From Taeniopygia guttata (lineage: Eukaryota > Chordata > Aves > Passeriformes > Estrildidae): a stretch of 64,000 nt of DNA. The notes below the pieces were generated by a model, which worked only from the letters and a program-made list of their open reading frames with translations, did no database searches and was not told the DNA's origin. A program made the position numbers and the translations under genes. Below, in pieces: positions 39,101 through 52,700 of the stretch. Positions within the stretch are counted from its first letter, which is position 1. Each line of letters starts with the position of its first letter. Location: positions 42,570,001-42,634,000 of the forward strand of contig NC_133024.1 in the NCBI RefSeq assembly GCF_048771995.1, read 5' to 3'.

Positions 39101-42100
39101 GCTGGAAACAAACCCAGGCAACAACTGAGGACTCAGTTACTTCACTACCTCCTGCTGATGCCTGCTTTGGAAAGAATACACAAACAGTGTCTGCACTTTT
39201 TCCTCTCAAAACGGCTTGTCCCAACAGAAGGAAGAGATGTAGACATGGAATCACAGCTTATTATTTTTAATTCCCAAGGGTTATTTTTCTGTGATACTAC
39301 AAAACTTGCCAAAGGTGACAAGAAAATGCTGCAGGATGCCTGCCTGCCTATGGCCATTATTAAACATAAACAGAATGTCACATGTGAGATTTACCTTTTT
39401 TTTTTTCCCCAGCAGTGGTAGAATACAGTGGAAAGAAGAAGAAAATTTTCATAAAAGCACAGAATTAATGGAATATATCCTCTGGAAACAGCTGTGGATT
39501 ATTTGATTATAGGAAAAAAGAACACAGATGGCTTTCAGAATCTGAACATTTTGCTTCCTGCAGCAATGTGCTCTGTCTACTTCAGGGAATTCGGGACTAA
39601 AAAAGAAGCTTCATGTCCACTGGAGGGTGCAAGATTACCCAGCACAAAGAGCAGGTTTTGTGCACTTCAAAACAACCTTTCTGCTGCACAAATTCCCAAG
39701 AGAAAAGTGAAAATTATACTCTTTCTTGGCAGTAAAGCTCTATCTGAAAGAAATTTTTCAAAGATGAATTTTATTTAGACTGCATAATGACAGAAAACTC
39801 AAAGTAGAAATACCAAAAGCTTTGCTTAGATGGAAAGGTAACTTTTTAAGGAAGTGTGAAGATTCTCATGAAAAGAACATTAAAAAAATGTATTCTCTTT
39901 GAAAGCTTGCTAGTTTCTTCCCCCCACCCCCCTCAAAAGTCCTTGAGAACAGGAACAAAGCTGTGGGATATAGGTCTAGGCAACTTTAGACATACCATAT
40001 TTGAATGCATCTGTAAATATTTATTAATAGCATTATCACACCTCCTCCAAATATTCTACAGCATCCAGACAGTTTCTTGCTGATTAGACACTGACACACA
40101 TGTAAATTACTGAATATTTTGTTCTACTTCTTCTTTCCTTACTGCTGACAACTATTTTCGCCTTTGAAAACTTAATTGTGTTTAGAGTCTGATCAAAATT
40201 ATTCTTCTTTATAAAGTTGCAAGCCAAAATTACTTACTATCTCTTTTGCAGCATCAGTTATTTGAGAGTCTTCCTAACTCAGCAATGATGCCATGGTATC
40301 ATTGCCTTCCTCTTAGTGCAGGTGTTTAACTTCTCTCCTTGTCTTTCATGAGCCTAAAAGTCACTAGATCAACTTCACATTTTAGTTCTGTTGATTGTAA
40401 CCCTACACATTCCTGTTATGCCCTTACATAGCTCTCTTAATAACTTTCCTTTCCTACTTTTGAGGGGATTATCATCCCTCCCATCAAACATTGCCCTGTG
40501 CTGCCCACATCTGCCCAGCAGGGACTGCACACTGGGAAGTGGAATCCTGCCCCAGCTTTAATCTTCCTGTGGGTCATTCCTCACTAGCAGCACGGGTATG
40601 GAAAGTATGAACTTTCCTCTGCTCTGGGTGGGATTTTTGTTGATGCCTTATGACATGCATTGCCTAATTATATGACTGGGTAACAACCAGCACAACAGCC
40701 GATTTGATCTGCACCATGCTGATAGCAGTACAATATTTGTAAATTCAAAACCATAACATGTTAGTGGTATTTGAGAAACAGTTTCAAAGTGCCAAAATTA
40801 ATACTATTCATTTCCCATTATGAGTAGAAAGATAGATCAAACAGAGACCTATGATAGTATGACTTTGTTAACAGTTCTCACTCTTCACTGCAGGCTGCAG
40901 ATACCCAACTTTTCTAAGCCAACCAAATATTCTGAAGTTCAAACACTATGAATATTTGCTGACTTCCAACTTGAAGACCCACTTGTTCAAGTCAAAAGGA
41001 TTATTTCCCAGCTCCAAACTCTCTCTACACATCTTTATATTCTTTGTGTATTTGTGTGTAATGATAATCCATCAGGAAGACATCCTTTGTATGGATCAAC
41101 TCCCTCTTCACCACTACTTACCTCATCAGCCATTTATGGTTGCTAGAGTGAAATACAGTCAACCTCTGGCCAATACAAGCAAAAAAGCAGGGAATAGGCC
41201 TTCAAATACAGGGATCTGCACCACAGCATGGCAAGAAAACCAAAGATTTTGCCCAGAATTATGACTACTCACTACATTTACCACAAAAGAGAATTCTCCA
41301 GCTTCAAATGGCAACTATGAATCAGTGGGAGAGTCAGACTTCCATATCTCCAAACAAAATAAAACTCTGAATTAATTCATTTCTTTAATCAAAAATTGAA
41401 AGTAATCAAAATTTTCTGCTAGGCATGCTGTCAAACTGACAAAGTGACTCAGCGAGCAGAATAATTGGTCTGTAATGTGATTATATTTGGGGATTCAGGT
41501 TGGGATTTAAACATGCTGTTAAAGACTAAACTGAAATAACTGATTATTACAAAGTTGTCAGGCTGCAGTTTTAAAGGTCCTGCTGTCAGTCATTAAACAA
41601 GTGAGAACTCAGTGCAAAAAATAATTGGCTGCTGTGTCACCTTACTGGGGCTTCATTAGTAAATATCCTTAATAAGCTGATCCAGATATGAAACACAGCT
41701 CCTGAGAAGGTGAGAGTGATAGGTCTTAGATTATTCCCCAAGACCTGTCCTCTTGCACAACAGACTCCCTTCAGGAGAGGGAGACAATCAATAACCACGC
41801 AGCCCATCTCCAATGAACAAACCCTCTCTCCAAGACCCCAGCCATTAGGAAAGGGAGCAGCACAGGTCTCCAAGAACTCCCCAGGATCAGGCAGTACCAG
41901 TCTACTTAAAATATCGTGCAGTAGAAGCACTCTGGCTGGCACCCTGAAAAACATACTGCAGTCAGTATGCTACAGGGGAAAACAAAACCCAGCAAAAAAA
42001 AACCCAAAAAAACCCCAAACAAACAAAAAAAAAAAACATGCAATGAAAACTGCATAGCCAGAAATCTTCTGTGAAGCAAAAACACATCAACCAGAAGTTG

Positions 42101-42239
42101 CATGAAGATGCCTGCAGAAACCAATGCATATAGGGTAATTTAAGAAAATGAAACATTACCATTTTATTGCCCAAATAATGCAGATACATGAAACATCACA
42201 GGGTCAGTAGCATCAGAACTGAGGAATCACATGATGATA
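33136..42239. other. AT-rich intergenic DNA, no gene recognised
   Basis: I see no exon with family motifs. It contains poly(A) at about 37168-37185 and an ATAAATAT-rich patch at about 38262-38287. The A-rich run at about 41993-42038 lies just before the next CR1 piece. Confidence 0.4.
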
Positions 42240-42575
42240 AAAACCAGAGCAGAGCAGAGGGGCAGAATCACCTCCCTCGCCCTGCTGCATTTGATACATC
42301 CCAGAATACAACTGGCTTTCTGGGAAGTGAGCACATGTTATATTGCATCCAGTTTCTCATCCACCAGCACCACCACATCCTTCTTGGCCAGGCTGCCCTC
42401 TGTGCCTTCTTTTCCCAGTCTGTTCTCATGTCTGGGATTGCCCTGACCCAGAAGTAGCACTCAGACTTGTTGAGCCTCATGAGATTCTCATGGGCCCAAG
42501 TCTCAAGCTTGCCCAGCCCCATAGGATGGCATCCCATCCTTCTGTTTTGCCAACTGCACCACCCAGCTCACAACA
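42240..42575 (-). mobile_element. CR1 LINE fragment (internal part)
   Basis: The plus strand shows the reverse complement of a CR1 segment common in bird genomes: GGATTGCCCTGACCCAGAAGTAG, TTGTTGAGCCTCATGAG, TGGGCCCAAGTCTCAAGCTTGCCCAG and GGATGGCATCCCATCCTTCTG. The edges are approximate. No usable reading frame remains. Confidence 0.8.
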
Positions 42576-45500
42576 TCTTGTGAGTCCTCACAATCCTCTC
42601 ACATGTCCCCACTTCCCAACATTAAAAAACAATCCAAGTTTTCTAGCAGTGCTGTTTTGCTAGGGAGAGATTCACTGACCTTTTTAAAGTTAATTATTTA
42701 ATATGCCAGAATTATGTTACTGTTCTCATCTACCTGTATTCTTGTTTGATTTGTGTAAAAAATGCACTAAGGAAGACAACCACGGTTTAACTGCAAGACT
42801 CTACTTGTTTTTCATTAGTGGAAATGAAGACAATAAAATCATCACAGACAGCAGTTCCCATCAATATTTGATTTGGAAGTTTTGCACAGAAGCTAAAAAT
42901 AAAAGACTGTGCAGTCATAAATCATTTAAAACTCTGTTCCTGGACAAAGAGCACTTCAAGGATGATGTGTTCAACTGAAGTGGATGAGATTCCAGGAATG
43001 CAAAAGGAGTTGGAATCTGAGAGGAATTTCTAGGTGCCCTAAGCCAAGCCAGATTCCCAGGTGCTGGGTTGGGGCAGGGCATGTGCAAAGGCTTAGGGGG
43101 AAATTCACTTGGTCCAAAGAGACAATAGATGCAGCAGCTGTCAGAGGGAGCTGTGTCTGTCAAAACCTTCAGACACACGAAGTTCATGCTAGTAGGGGGC
43201 TCTGAAGATCAAGGTCCTGTGGTAAAGATTTCCTTGGAGGATGCTATTCATTTTTTTCCCCACTTTCAAAGCAGTTTTTTGGTTGATAGGAAACATAAAA
43301 TGCTATTTACCCACAGTCTTGCAGACAGCTATATACAGAGACTAGAACTATTCACATTGATGTCAGATGAATTCCATATCATCTGTTTCTGTTCTAATTC
43401 TGGCCCAAGTATTTTTGCTCTAAAGAGAAAATAATTTTAAAGCTTTTCACAGAAGATTACACTGCAATAAAAGTGGGGAGCTGGTGAACAGGAACCTCTC
43501 AAGAACCCATGTGTTGTTTGTAAAAAGAGTTAACAGCCAAATTCTTTTTCCACTCTGCCTTCTAAAACCTATCAATTTGTTCAGGGCTTTTAAAATCCTG
43601 AATTGTTTTCATTTCAGACAATATTTTCCTTAGTTTCAGGAAAGACAAGTAGTATATACTTTTAAATTCAACCAACCTGACTGTAAATCACAGCAAGAAC
43701 TCATACCACATAATTTCAACTAAGCCTGTCAAAATTCCTGCTGATTAGTGGCCCTGCCACTATCTGCCAATAGTGGGCACAGCTTGCATGGTGCTGTGAA
43801 TGAGATCTGTGACCAAAACAGTGCTGATAGGACACTAAGGTTTCACATGTTGCTGAGCAGTGTTTTCACAACATCAAGGCCACTCCTGTGTCTCCCTCTG
43901 CCCCCTCAGTGCTCTGAGTGTGCAAGAGGCTGGGAAGGGATGCAGCCAAGCCAATGACCTGAATGAGAAAGGTATAACAGCAATGTCTGAATTTCAGGCC
44001 ATTTTGCTCCTATGGAAAACCAGAATATAATCCTGGAGTTCATTTCCATCTCACCTTTTACAGATAATACTACTTTCTGATTCTACCAAAGCAACCCTTC
44101 ATATTGCATTTGGTACTTGAGATGCCCACAGCAGCCACATCTGCAGCAAGAATAATGGGATCAGAAGTTGCAGCAAATCCAGCAGCAACAGCCCAAGTAA
44201 CAGCAGGGGAACAGTTTAGCCAGTGCACACAAATATTGCAGGGTGAACATGGATGTGACACCAACTGCTAGTTGCTGCAATACAGCATTGCTCCTTAATT
44301 TTACAGATGACTAAAGAGGGTGCAAAAAATAATTTAAAAGCAGAAGTAGAAATCAAAAATATCTAATCAAAATGAAAATAAAGAACGTCTATAAAAAGGA
44401 AATGAAGTCAATAACAATAAGAGCAAGAACACAAACTTGGGTGTAATTTGCTATAATACCAAACTGTTGACTTGAGAGCAGGAGAGGACCTGAAGATTGC
44501 AGGGAGTCATGGGTTATGTCATAAACTCCTCAAATAGGCAAACTGCACTGGGGGTGTGTTTGTGTGTGATTAGGAGGATATTCCACCAAGAATGGCAACA
44601 ACCTCTCATTTCAGACACAATGATAACAACTCTCTGAGATATCATATCCACTCTTGAGGCTTCCATCACATCCCATCTTAATGAACCAGAGAGACTAAAG
44701 CACAAAAGAATGAGAAGAAGAATACAAAAATATAACCTACAGGAAAACATTGAAAGAAAATGCAGTTTAACCTGAAGATAATAATTTGGAGACAGCTTAA
44801 CTGCAGTCCTCATATATGCAAAAGCAGCCTCCAAAGAATGAAATAATGTTTCACACATCCGTAACAGACAAGAAATACTGAACTTGAATAATGGACAAAT
44901 CAGATTAAAGATATGAAACCAAATGTTTAATTATGAGAAACAGATCTAGGAATACCAATGCCACAAATGTACCTGAATTTTCCTTTGGGTCATCTAGATA
45001 AAATTTTCTTCTGTCCTCCTCCTCTAATTCTATAGATGCCACAAACCACTTATGAAAGGCTTAAGGCTTACTTAATACATTTCATAAATCCATTATTAAC
45101 AGATGAAGTAGATAAACAAGTAAAGTTGTAATTTTCTTTGCGTACTTAAAACTACCTTCTCCTCATTATAAGGGACGTACTGTGATGTTTAATGGTGTAC
45201 ACCCAGTGTAACACTAGTGAAATCCCATGAAGTCTCAGCACTTATTCCCTAAAAGTAATCAGTACATATCCCAACACACACAGCTACACAGAGACCTGGA
45301 GTGCTGGTGCATTACAAACAGGTGTATAAAAGCCATACCAGGGTTTGCACCTTTTCCAGTATGTACCAGTAGCAAACCCTCACTGTCAGCCATGGGAAAG
45401 GGCGATTCAGGCAAAGACCCAGTGTTGTATTGTAAGACTGACCCAGACTGGTCAGTCTTAGTGGCTAAGAGGCTGAACCAGCCATTCATAGCAAGTTCTT

Positions 45501-48500
45501 ACTAAGTCTTAGCATGTATTGCTAAGATGAATTACCTAATGGAAGAGCAGCTTGGATAAGAGAACGAAAATCTAAGTCCTGCAATAGCAACCAGGAAAGA
45601 AGAGTGAGGGACTGAAAGATCATAATGTCACAATTTCTGATTCAATTTTCCAGTGTTAACTCTGAACTAAAAGCCTTCATAACCAGTTCCAGCTGGAGAT
45701 GCCACTATTCATAAAGCCATTATGACTTCGTTGCTGTCTTCCATCCCACTGGCCACCTGAAAAGTGGTCAAACATTCAGAAAGCTGTTCTACACTAAAAG
45801 GGAGAATACTGGAAGAGTTGGAAGAGCTGTAATGCTTCCAAACAACTACAAAGCTCACAACTGAAACTGGTTATAAAACCATCTAGAGACATAAGAGATC
45901 ACTTGGCATTCCCAAAGGAAGCCTTGTAACCTGTGACAACAGGCAAGGGGAAGCTGTACAGCAGTAACTGTGTATTTATGCCCCATTAAATATTTATCAG
46001 CTGTTCACTGCTCATATCTTGTCTTACAATGCTGTTCAAAAACATTTTCACATAAAATATCATAACTAAATAAGACCTTAAAATCACAGCAGAAAGAGAT
46101 GGGAGAGACTTGGAGAAGTCATCTTGTCTGGTATCAAAACCAAACTGTATCTATCTCCTATTCCAGATTGGCAGGTGACCAATAGTTGTGCATCAATGAC
46201 CAGAAATCACAAACCACAAAAATCTTGAATAAAAACATTACATCAAAGATAGTGGCCTAATAATAATATTTCCAACTTTATTCTAGAATGTTAATTGTGC
46301 TTGTGTGTTTTTTGCTAAATTTGTTTTTACTGCATGTATGCTGTAGGGTACTTGCTTTACAAAAGCTAAAAATTTAAAAATAATGAATTGATGCCTTCTC
46401 AGTTCTAACAGAGAACTTAAAAGTTGGCTCATCAGAGCAATTTCAGGCTGCCTGCTGCCCTCAGACCACATGTACAAAGGCACATGCTCGAGCACTGAGG
46501 AATGAACTACCCACACACGATGAGCTCAGACTCTGCTTTCGATGAGCTCACACTCTGCTTTCTCTAACACAACCGATGTGCGAGATGTGCCTCTGTGTAC
46601 AGCGTTTGGGTCACACCCAGGAGCCAGAGAGGGTAAAGATGCTTGTAGGTAAAGCTGTTTTGTACTCTAGTATCTAGTCCTAGTTTACCCAGGATATTAA
46701 AGATCCAGTTTACAAAACAGCTACGCTTAAAGCAAGAGTATAGCAGCCTGTGTTTCTACGACTTTTTACCTGTAGTCAATTAGAAAAACATACTTTAATG
46801 ATAAAATGACAAATGCAGAAAACAGGAAATGCTGAAGAAATCTCAACCTAAGAAAGAACTCTCAGAGGATACAGCAAAATCTTTCTTCTTTCATGAGATT
46901 TCAAGAGACTGGTGACCTGCCATGTGAATTACTATTAATTTTAACATGTTTTCCTTTCAGAAGAGTCGCAGCACATATTACAAAATCTTCTTGTAACACA
47001 GGGCAAGACATGGATACAATCCAATACCTGTTAAATCACACATGTAGATTCACTTGAAGAAAGAAGAGCCTTCTCTTCCCTGGTCACACAAAAGAGTACA
47101 TAGAAGCACATTTATAACAACATAAGAAATCAAGCTTCCACTCCCTGCTTCCCCTAAAGATGCCTGAATTAATATTTTCCTATCTCTTATTGCTAAAGAG
47201 CTTAGTCATTGGGTATTCCTCCAGAAGAAAGAGATCTATTTAAAATTTTTTAGTATTTATAAGAGTAAGGACTGAAGTCTAAGCATACCATGCCTTCCAA
47301 AAGTTCCCTAACAAGCTGTGTTTACTGTCACAGCCTCATGAATATTTAGAGATACTTACTTATGAGGAGAAACAGTTTAACCTGACAATATGCTTTTCTG
47401 GTCTGTGACCAATTACGACAAGATACTATTCTCAGTGTATGTGATAAACAGTCTCCAATTCTGAAAACTTCTAAAAGGGTAAGAAACATTTTCCTGTATC
47501 ATTAGCTTCAGTTACTCTTATCCCATATTTCAGAGTCCTTTCCAAACAATACCAGTAGTTTTGTAGTTTTGCAGTTTTGCTGAAAGCAGAATAATAAAAT
47601 ATGCATGGACCATGGGTCAGAGGACTTTTCTACATACAAGCTGGATATTCTTTGTGAAACATAGCACTTCCCTTGAGGAACACAAATTCTGAGAGAAGTG
47701 ATGTCACAATAATTGCATTTCTAGCACAGCATTAGATAAAGACTTTTCCACAGCCTTAAAAGACAACCACCTCTGCTGCTTCCAGCTATCACCCCAGGAG
47801 GCAGATGAGACTGGAAGCTACATATGCTTTCAGAGAAAGCAATTTTTAGTCATGCTTTACACCACCAAAGACTGTGCTTTATCTAAATTTGTTTCAGCAT
47901 TGCTACATTCTAAGCAACTACTAGCAGTTACTATTTCACATCCTGTTTGCTAAGCAGTCTTCCCAATAGCCCAAGGAGAACAGCAGAACTGTCCCTTTTA
48001 TCCACAGCTTGATGGTGAACACAGTGTAAATCAGACATTAGATCACTACAATCATCATCAAAGCGTACTTTTAAGTTACTTCTCTTGCACTGGCACCAAT
48101 TGACAAAGATCCTACAGAAAATAATTCACAACACAGCAGATTCCTATCTCTACCAGACATATTTGTCAAAATGTGGCAGTGGGGTAGGACGGGGAAAGCA
48201 CCAGATCTTCAGCAAAGCTGCAAAAGACCACCAAGAGTCTATAAATAAACACTTCTCCAACCCTCTATTATTTAGTATCCATTTCTTAATCTAAGCAGTT
48301 CATAAAGTTAACAGAGCTGTACAGAGCAACAGTTCAGCAGGAAAAGGACAGGAAGCACTTTGAGACAATTACACAAAGCCTTAACCTCTCCTATGCCAAG
48401 GGCCTTCCACCATTTGCAGCTTTCCCTCTGTTCACAAGTCTGCATCCTTTTCCTTCTGCTGCTGTAATGTTTCTATCCATGTCCTTCTCTCCTTATCTCC

Positions 48501-49637
48501 TGTTCTCATTGTTCTCCAGCTCCCTACCTGCAAAGTCCAAGCCTGCTATGTCAGAGTTTCCATAGGAAGTGGTGGACACTGATGCAAGAATCATCCTTTC
48601 CCTACCTCACACTTCCCTACCCTCTTTTACACAAAAGAAAAAAAATAAATCTAGCAAATAAATGGTGGAAAGCAGTCCTTGAAACAGCATGCAGGCATTT
48701 CCTAGCAACATCCATGCTCAACAATCAATTAACATGCAGCTCTTGCCTCTGGTCAGAGTGTGCTTCAACCAGTTCTAACAGCATCACAAGCAGAAAAAAC
48801 AATCAGGGATTTTGAGCTGGGCTTGATGAAAACTATTAGGGCAAAGTGTTACCAAAAATCACCTGTGGCATAAGAGGGGACACCCAGGGGAAAAGAGTCA
48901 CCTGAGGAGATCCCTGTGATGATTTTCTTCTTTGCTGGCCATCAGGGAGCATTTTCCCTTGAGATTCTTCTTTTGCTGTTACGAAAAATAACTGTTACTA
49001 TTAAAGCTGTCATTTGCCATCGGCTAGGGACTGTCTCATTATCCTTTGTGCTTGAAAAACACTACTTCATATTGGAAGAAAGTACAAAAATTTGCATTCA
49101 TTCTTGTGCAGGGGGGCAACAGAAGATTTATCAATCATATTCTTCGTGAATGCTTGTGTTACTGCAATGACCTCAAGGACACAAAATCAGAAGACTATTT
49201 TCTGTATAATTTACTTCTGTAGCAATGTATTTGTATTAATCAAAATGTTCTTAAAATGTACAACATTTTTGACAAAAGTTCACCATGATAATTAAGCACT
49301 GGCTTAATACAATATAAAAAATATCAGTTGTCTCAAAGATTATAAAAACTCCAAAAGCAAAAGTTACATTTTTAAGAACTCAAATGGCCACATGGATATT
49401 ATCCTTTTGGCTCAGCTGAAAAAGGAAAAACTAAACTCACTGTACAAATCTGGTTTCTCAGGCTTGTAGGTACATGTGATCCAGTGTCCAAAACAGAAAC
49501 AGATCATCAGCAATTAAACAATATTCTATATTTTCAAAATATATTAACCACACATAACAAATGGGTGTTATTCTTAATATCTGAAGTATCCTTTAGTGTA
49601 ATGCATGGCTTATATAGTCCTTGACTCCAGGTTGTTC
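42576..49637. other. Intergenic DNA and probable CWF19L2 3' UTR at the right end
   Basis: No exon recognised. It has an imperfect 22-base tandem duplication at 46519-46562. The CWF19L2 3' UTR should start at 49637 and run leftwards. I found no convincing AATAAA on the minus strand close to the stop, so its length is unknown. Confidence 0.4.
46519..46562. repeat. 22-bp tandem duplication (one mismatch)
   Basis: GATGAGCTCAGACTCTGCTT followed by TC is repeated at once with a single G to C change. It is a short local duplication in intergenic DNA with no suggested function. Confidence 0.85.
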
Positions 49638-49778
49638 TCATTCTTTCTTTTTGGTGAAGTCATATGGTTTCCACCACTGTGCAAACTGCAACACCTTTTT
49701 CCTCTGCTCCTCAAAGTTCTGTTTGATTCCTTTTCTCCAGAGCCGTGGTTCCAAGTCCAGCATGCCACCAATAATCTC
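49638..49778 (-). CDS. CWF19L2: CWF19L2 terminal coding exon with stop
   Basis: 46 codons plus TGA. The acceptor is TTGCAAAG|GAG. It encodes [18 protein letters not shown] and ends [12 protein letters not shown]. The human tail as I recall it ends TKSKNY, so the last residues are the only clearly divergent part. Confidence 0.96.
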   Translation of the reverse strand, partial: EIIGGMLDLEPRLWRKGIKQNFEEQRKKVLQFAQWWKPYDFTKKKE

Positions 49779-52700
49779 CTTTGCAAGTAAAATTAAGATA
49801 GATAACGATAAATGTAAAACTACCGTATTACTTAACACTATCTTATCACAGAATAAAGAAATATGCGTTTTCAAATTATGAGATTGTCCATTTTCTTCAA
49901 GTGCTAATTAAAACTTGAAATTCTGAAAAATATACCAATTTAAACACAGAACAGTAGTTAGATGGTTGCTGCAGCAAAATTCTTGTAAGCACAGCACACT
50001 GATGTACTTCTTAAGTATCCTAACATTGCAAGACTGTTAATGCATTAGTGCATTTGTGACTAAGTTAAGTTATATTTCTCCCCAACTCTTCATGTTTTTG
50101 CAACTCTGACTCTTCCAAAAAAATGCTTTCTGTGACATAGTAGAGAAAGGAAGAATTTATTACATCTCTCCCTGTAGATACATTTTACACAATAAGTGTA
50201 AAATGAGTAGCAATTTAACCACACGAGGATTTTAGTAGGAGTTGTCTGTAAATCTGTATGTGTATGCACACTTATTTATACAACTGGGTGTCAATGCACC
50301 TATGTATCAATATTATGCCCATGAAAATTCTTAAGTAGATGCAAGTATTTTCCATCTATAAGATTATATACCCGTAATGTCAAATATCAGCAGTTCAGAT
50401 CAAATGAAAAGAAATACAAATTTAGAATCACAATCTCAGTATCAGCTAGTGAAAAAAATCAACTACTTCATTCAACAAGCCAAGTTACAATGACTCATCA
50501 AGAAAAGACAGATAATAAACTGAGATAGGGTACATCAAAGTAACTGTTCTCGCAGCATCTTGGTTTAATTACTTAAATTTTCCAAAATAGACTATAATTG
50601 GTAAATTAATCTTTTACATAACGATACCTTTCCAAAGTAATGAGGGAAATTGTGGTGATCTTCAATCACATGAGCAAATCCTCCCTGAAGGCCAAAGTCC
50701 ACAGAAAAGTACGGCAACCCTTTAGGAACCTACAAATGCAAAAACACATTTTCAGATGTTTAGCAAACATTTCTGGCATTTAGTCAACCTCCACACAGGA
50801 GAATGAATTTTAACATGGTTTTGCAGTTAGTAATATCATGTCTTATTTTAAACTACCTTTCAAACCAACTACATGTAGGATAAAATTGCAACAGAGAAAC
50901 AGTAAAGCAAACAGGTAAATATACAGCAACTGGACAACAAGACACTGATGAGAGGATGACTGGGTGGCAGAAGCTCCAGAGGCCACAGCTGGAATAGCAG
51001 GTAAGAGATGGGGACACCTGGCAGCAGTGTGCACAGTGGGCAAATGCCTCCCTGACTCCACATCTCTGAATTACGTAAGTTTAGCAGAAATTTTAAGACA
51101 ACCAATAGCAAGCTGCATTTATTAAAGATGTTGACTTTGGACAATATTCCTATGGTAATAGGAAATATTTACCCAGTGAAAAAAAACTGACACTCAGGAG
51201 GAAGGGGAAACACCCTTTTGGACAATAAATTACTAGAAACCCCCTCTATGTAAATGGACAAATATTATCCTTAACTTGCCAAATCAAGACAATAATTCTG
51301 TCAGCCTGCAGGGGAGATGCTGGCTATCTGCCACAACAAAGACCCTTCAGTCTAACAGAAGTGGATCTATTTATTGATACAGTACTGCAACTAATTTCTG
51401 CTGTTTCACTGAAACAAGTTCTTTTTCACTCCTCTAATTGTTGAGGACGTTTCTTTACAGGTAAGATCTACAAAGCCTCCAATGTGTAAGTATTGTCTCT
51501 CCTACAGTCCAAATAACCATACAACATTCAGGAGGCGTGTCCTATATATTGCTTAAAATACTGACTCTAAAAATAATTAAGATTTAATACAGAGGAGCAA
51601 TGTAGCATTGCAAGAACCATTTAACACATTAAACAGACTTTACAAAAAAATCATTAAATAAGGGAAAATGGGTTGGCAGGTGACACCTTAAAGAAAAGGT
51701 CAGCTTTGTCTCATTTCTCACAATTTATGCACACAACCCACCCACTAGGTGATGTCTCAGCCATGTCTGACCTTCCAGCCAGGTACTAACATCTCCTAAT
51801 ACAACTCCCCAAATTCCCAAACCTCAGCTCAGTCCCTAAGCCACACTCTGCAATCTTCCTGAAGCCTACAGACATTTCTTACCCAACAATAATGTTAAAA
51901 TCACACAACTGTGCAACAATTTATGTTCAGATACATTGTAGTAATGTAAAGAACTGTCCTGACTTAATCAGAAAAACCGGTCTACCTTCAGTAAATATAT
52001 AATAGTCACAAAACTGTATGGCTATATAACACACATCTTCCACCTCAATATTAAAATGACAGAACAATCTTTGAACCTAACCAATTCAGCACTATTCCTC
52101 TAAGATTTGTTTATATAAAGATGTTTCATCTCAGTATCCAGGAGACAGAGAGGGTACTGTTCCCTTGTTTTACAAAAAAAAGAATCATAATGTTATTTAT
52201 ATTCTCATTTAATAAATTTAGCAACACAAACAGCTGTTCTAGGTTAATGAAAAGGACAAATCATATTTGTTCCAGGAAAGTAATTTGCAAATCTTTGATC
52301 TACCTTAATTCTTAAAGTTAATCAAGAAAAATATGCCAGTACATGTCCTTAAAGTGTCAGCTTTGTTCTCAACTAATGCTGGCAGCTTAGTCCACCAAGT
52401 GTGGAAATAAATGGGAATCTTTTCCCTAATGTCAGTTAAGAGTGCAGACTGGTAATTCTCCTCATACCTATGCCATCTTCTGATGCACTAATCTAATTGT
52501 GTTCCCTTTCTTCTCTCTTTGAAACAGTTAATAATGGAAAAATGTTAGAAGAATTTGATGATAAATTCAGGACACAAAACACTTCATTACTTACAGATTT
52601 CCGAATATCTTTTGAAGAAAGATCAATTAACTTCTTGTTCATGGACCACTCTTCATCAGACTCCATTATAGCTTTCTGTAAAATGATTTTATCTGAAGGT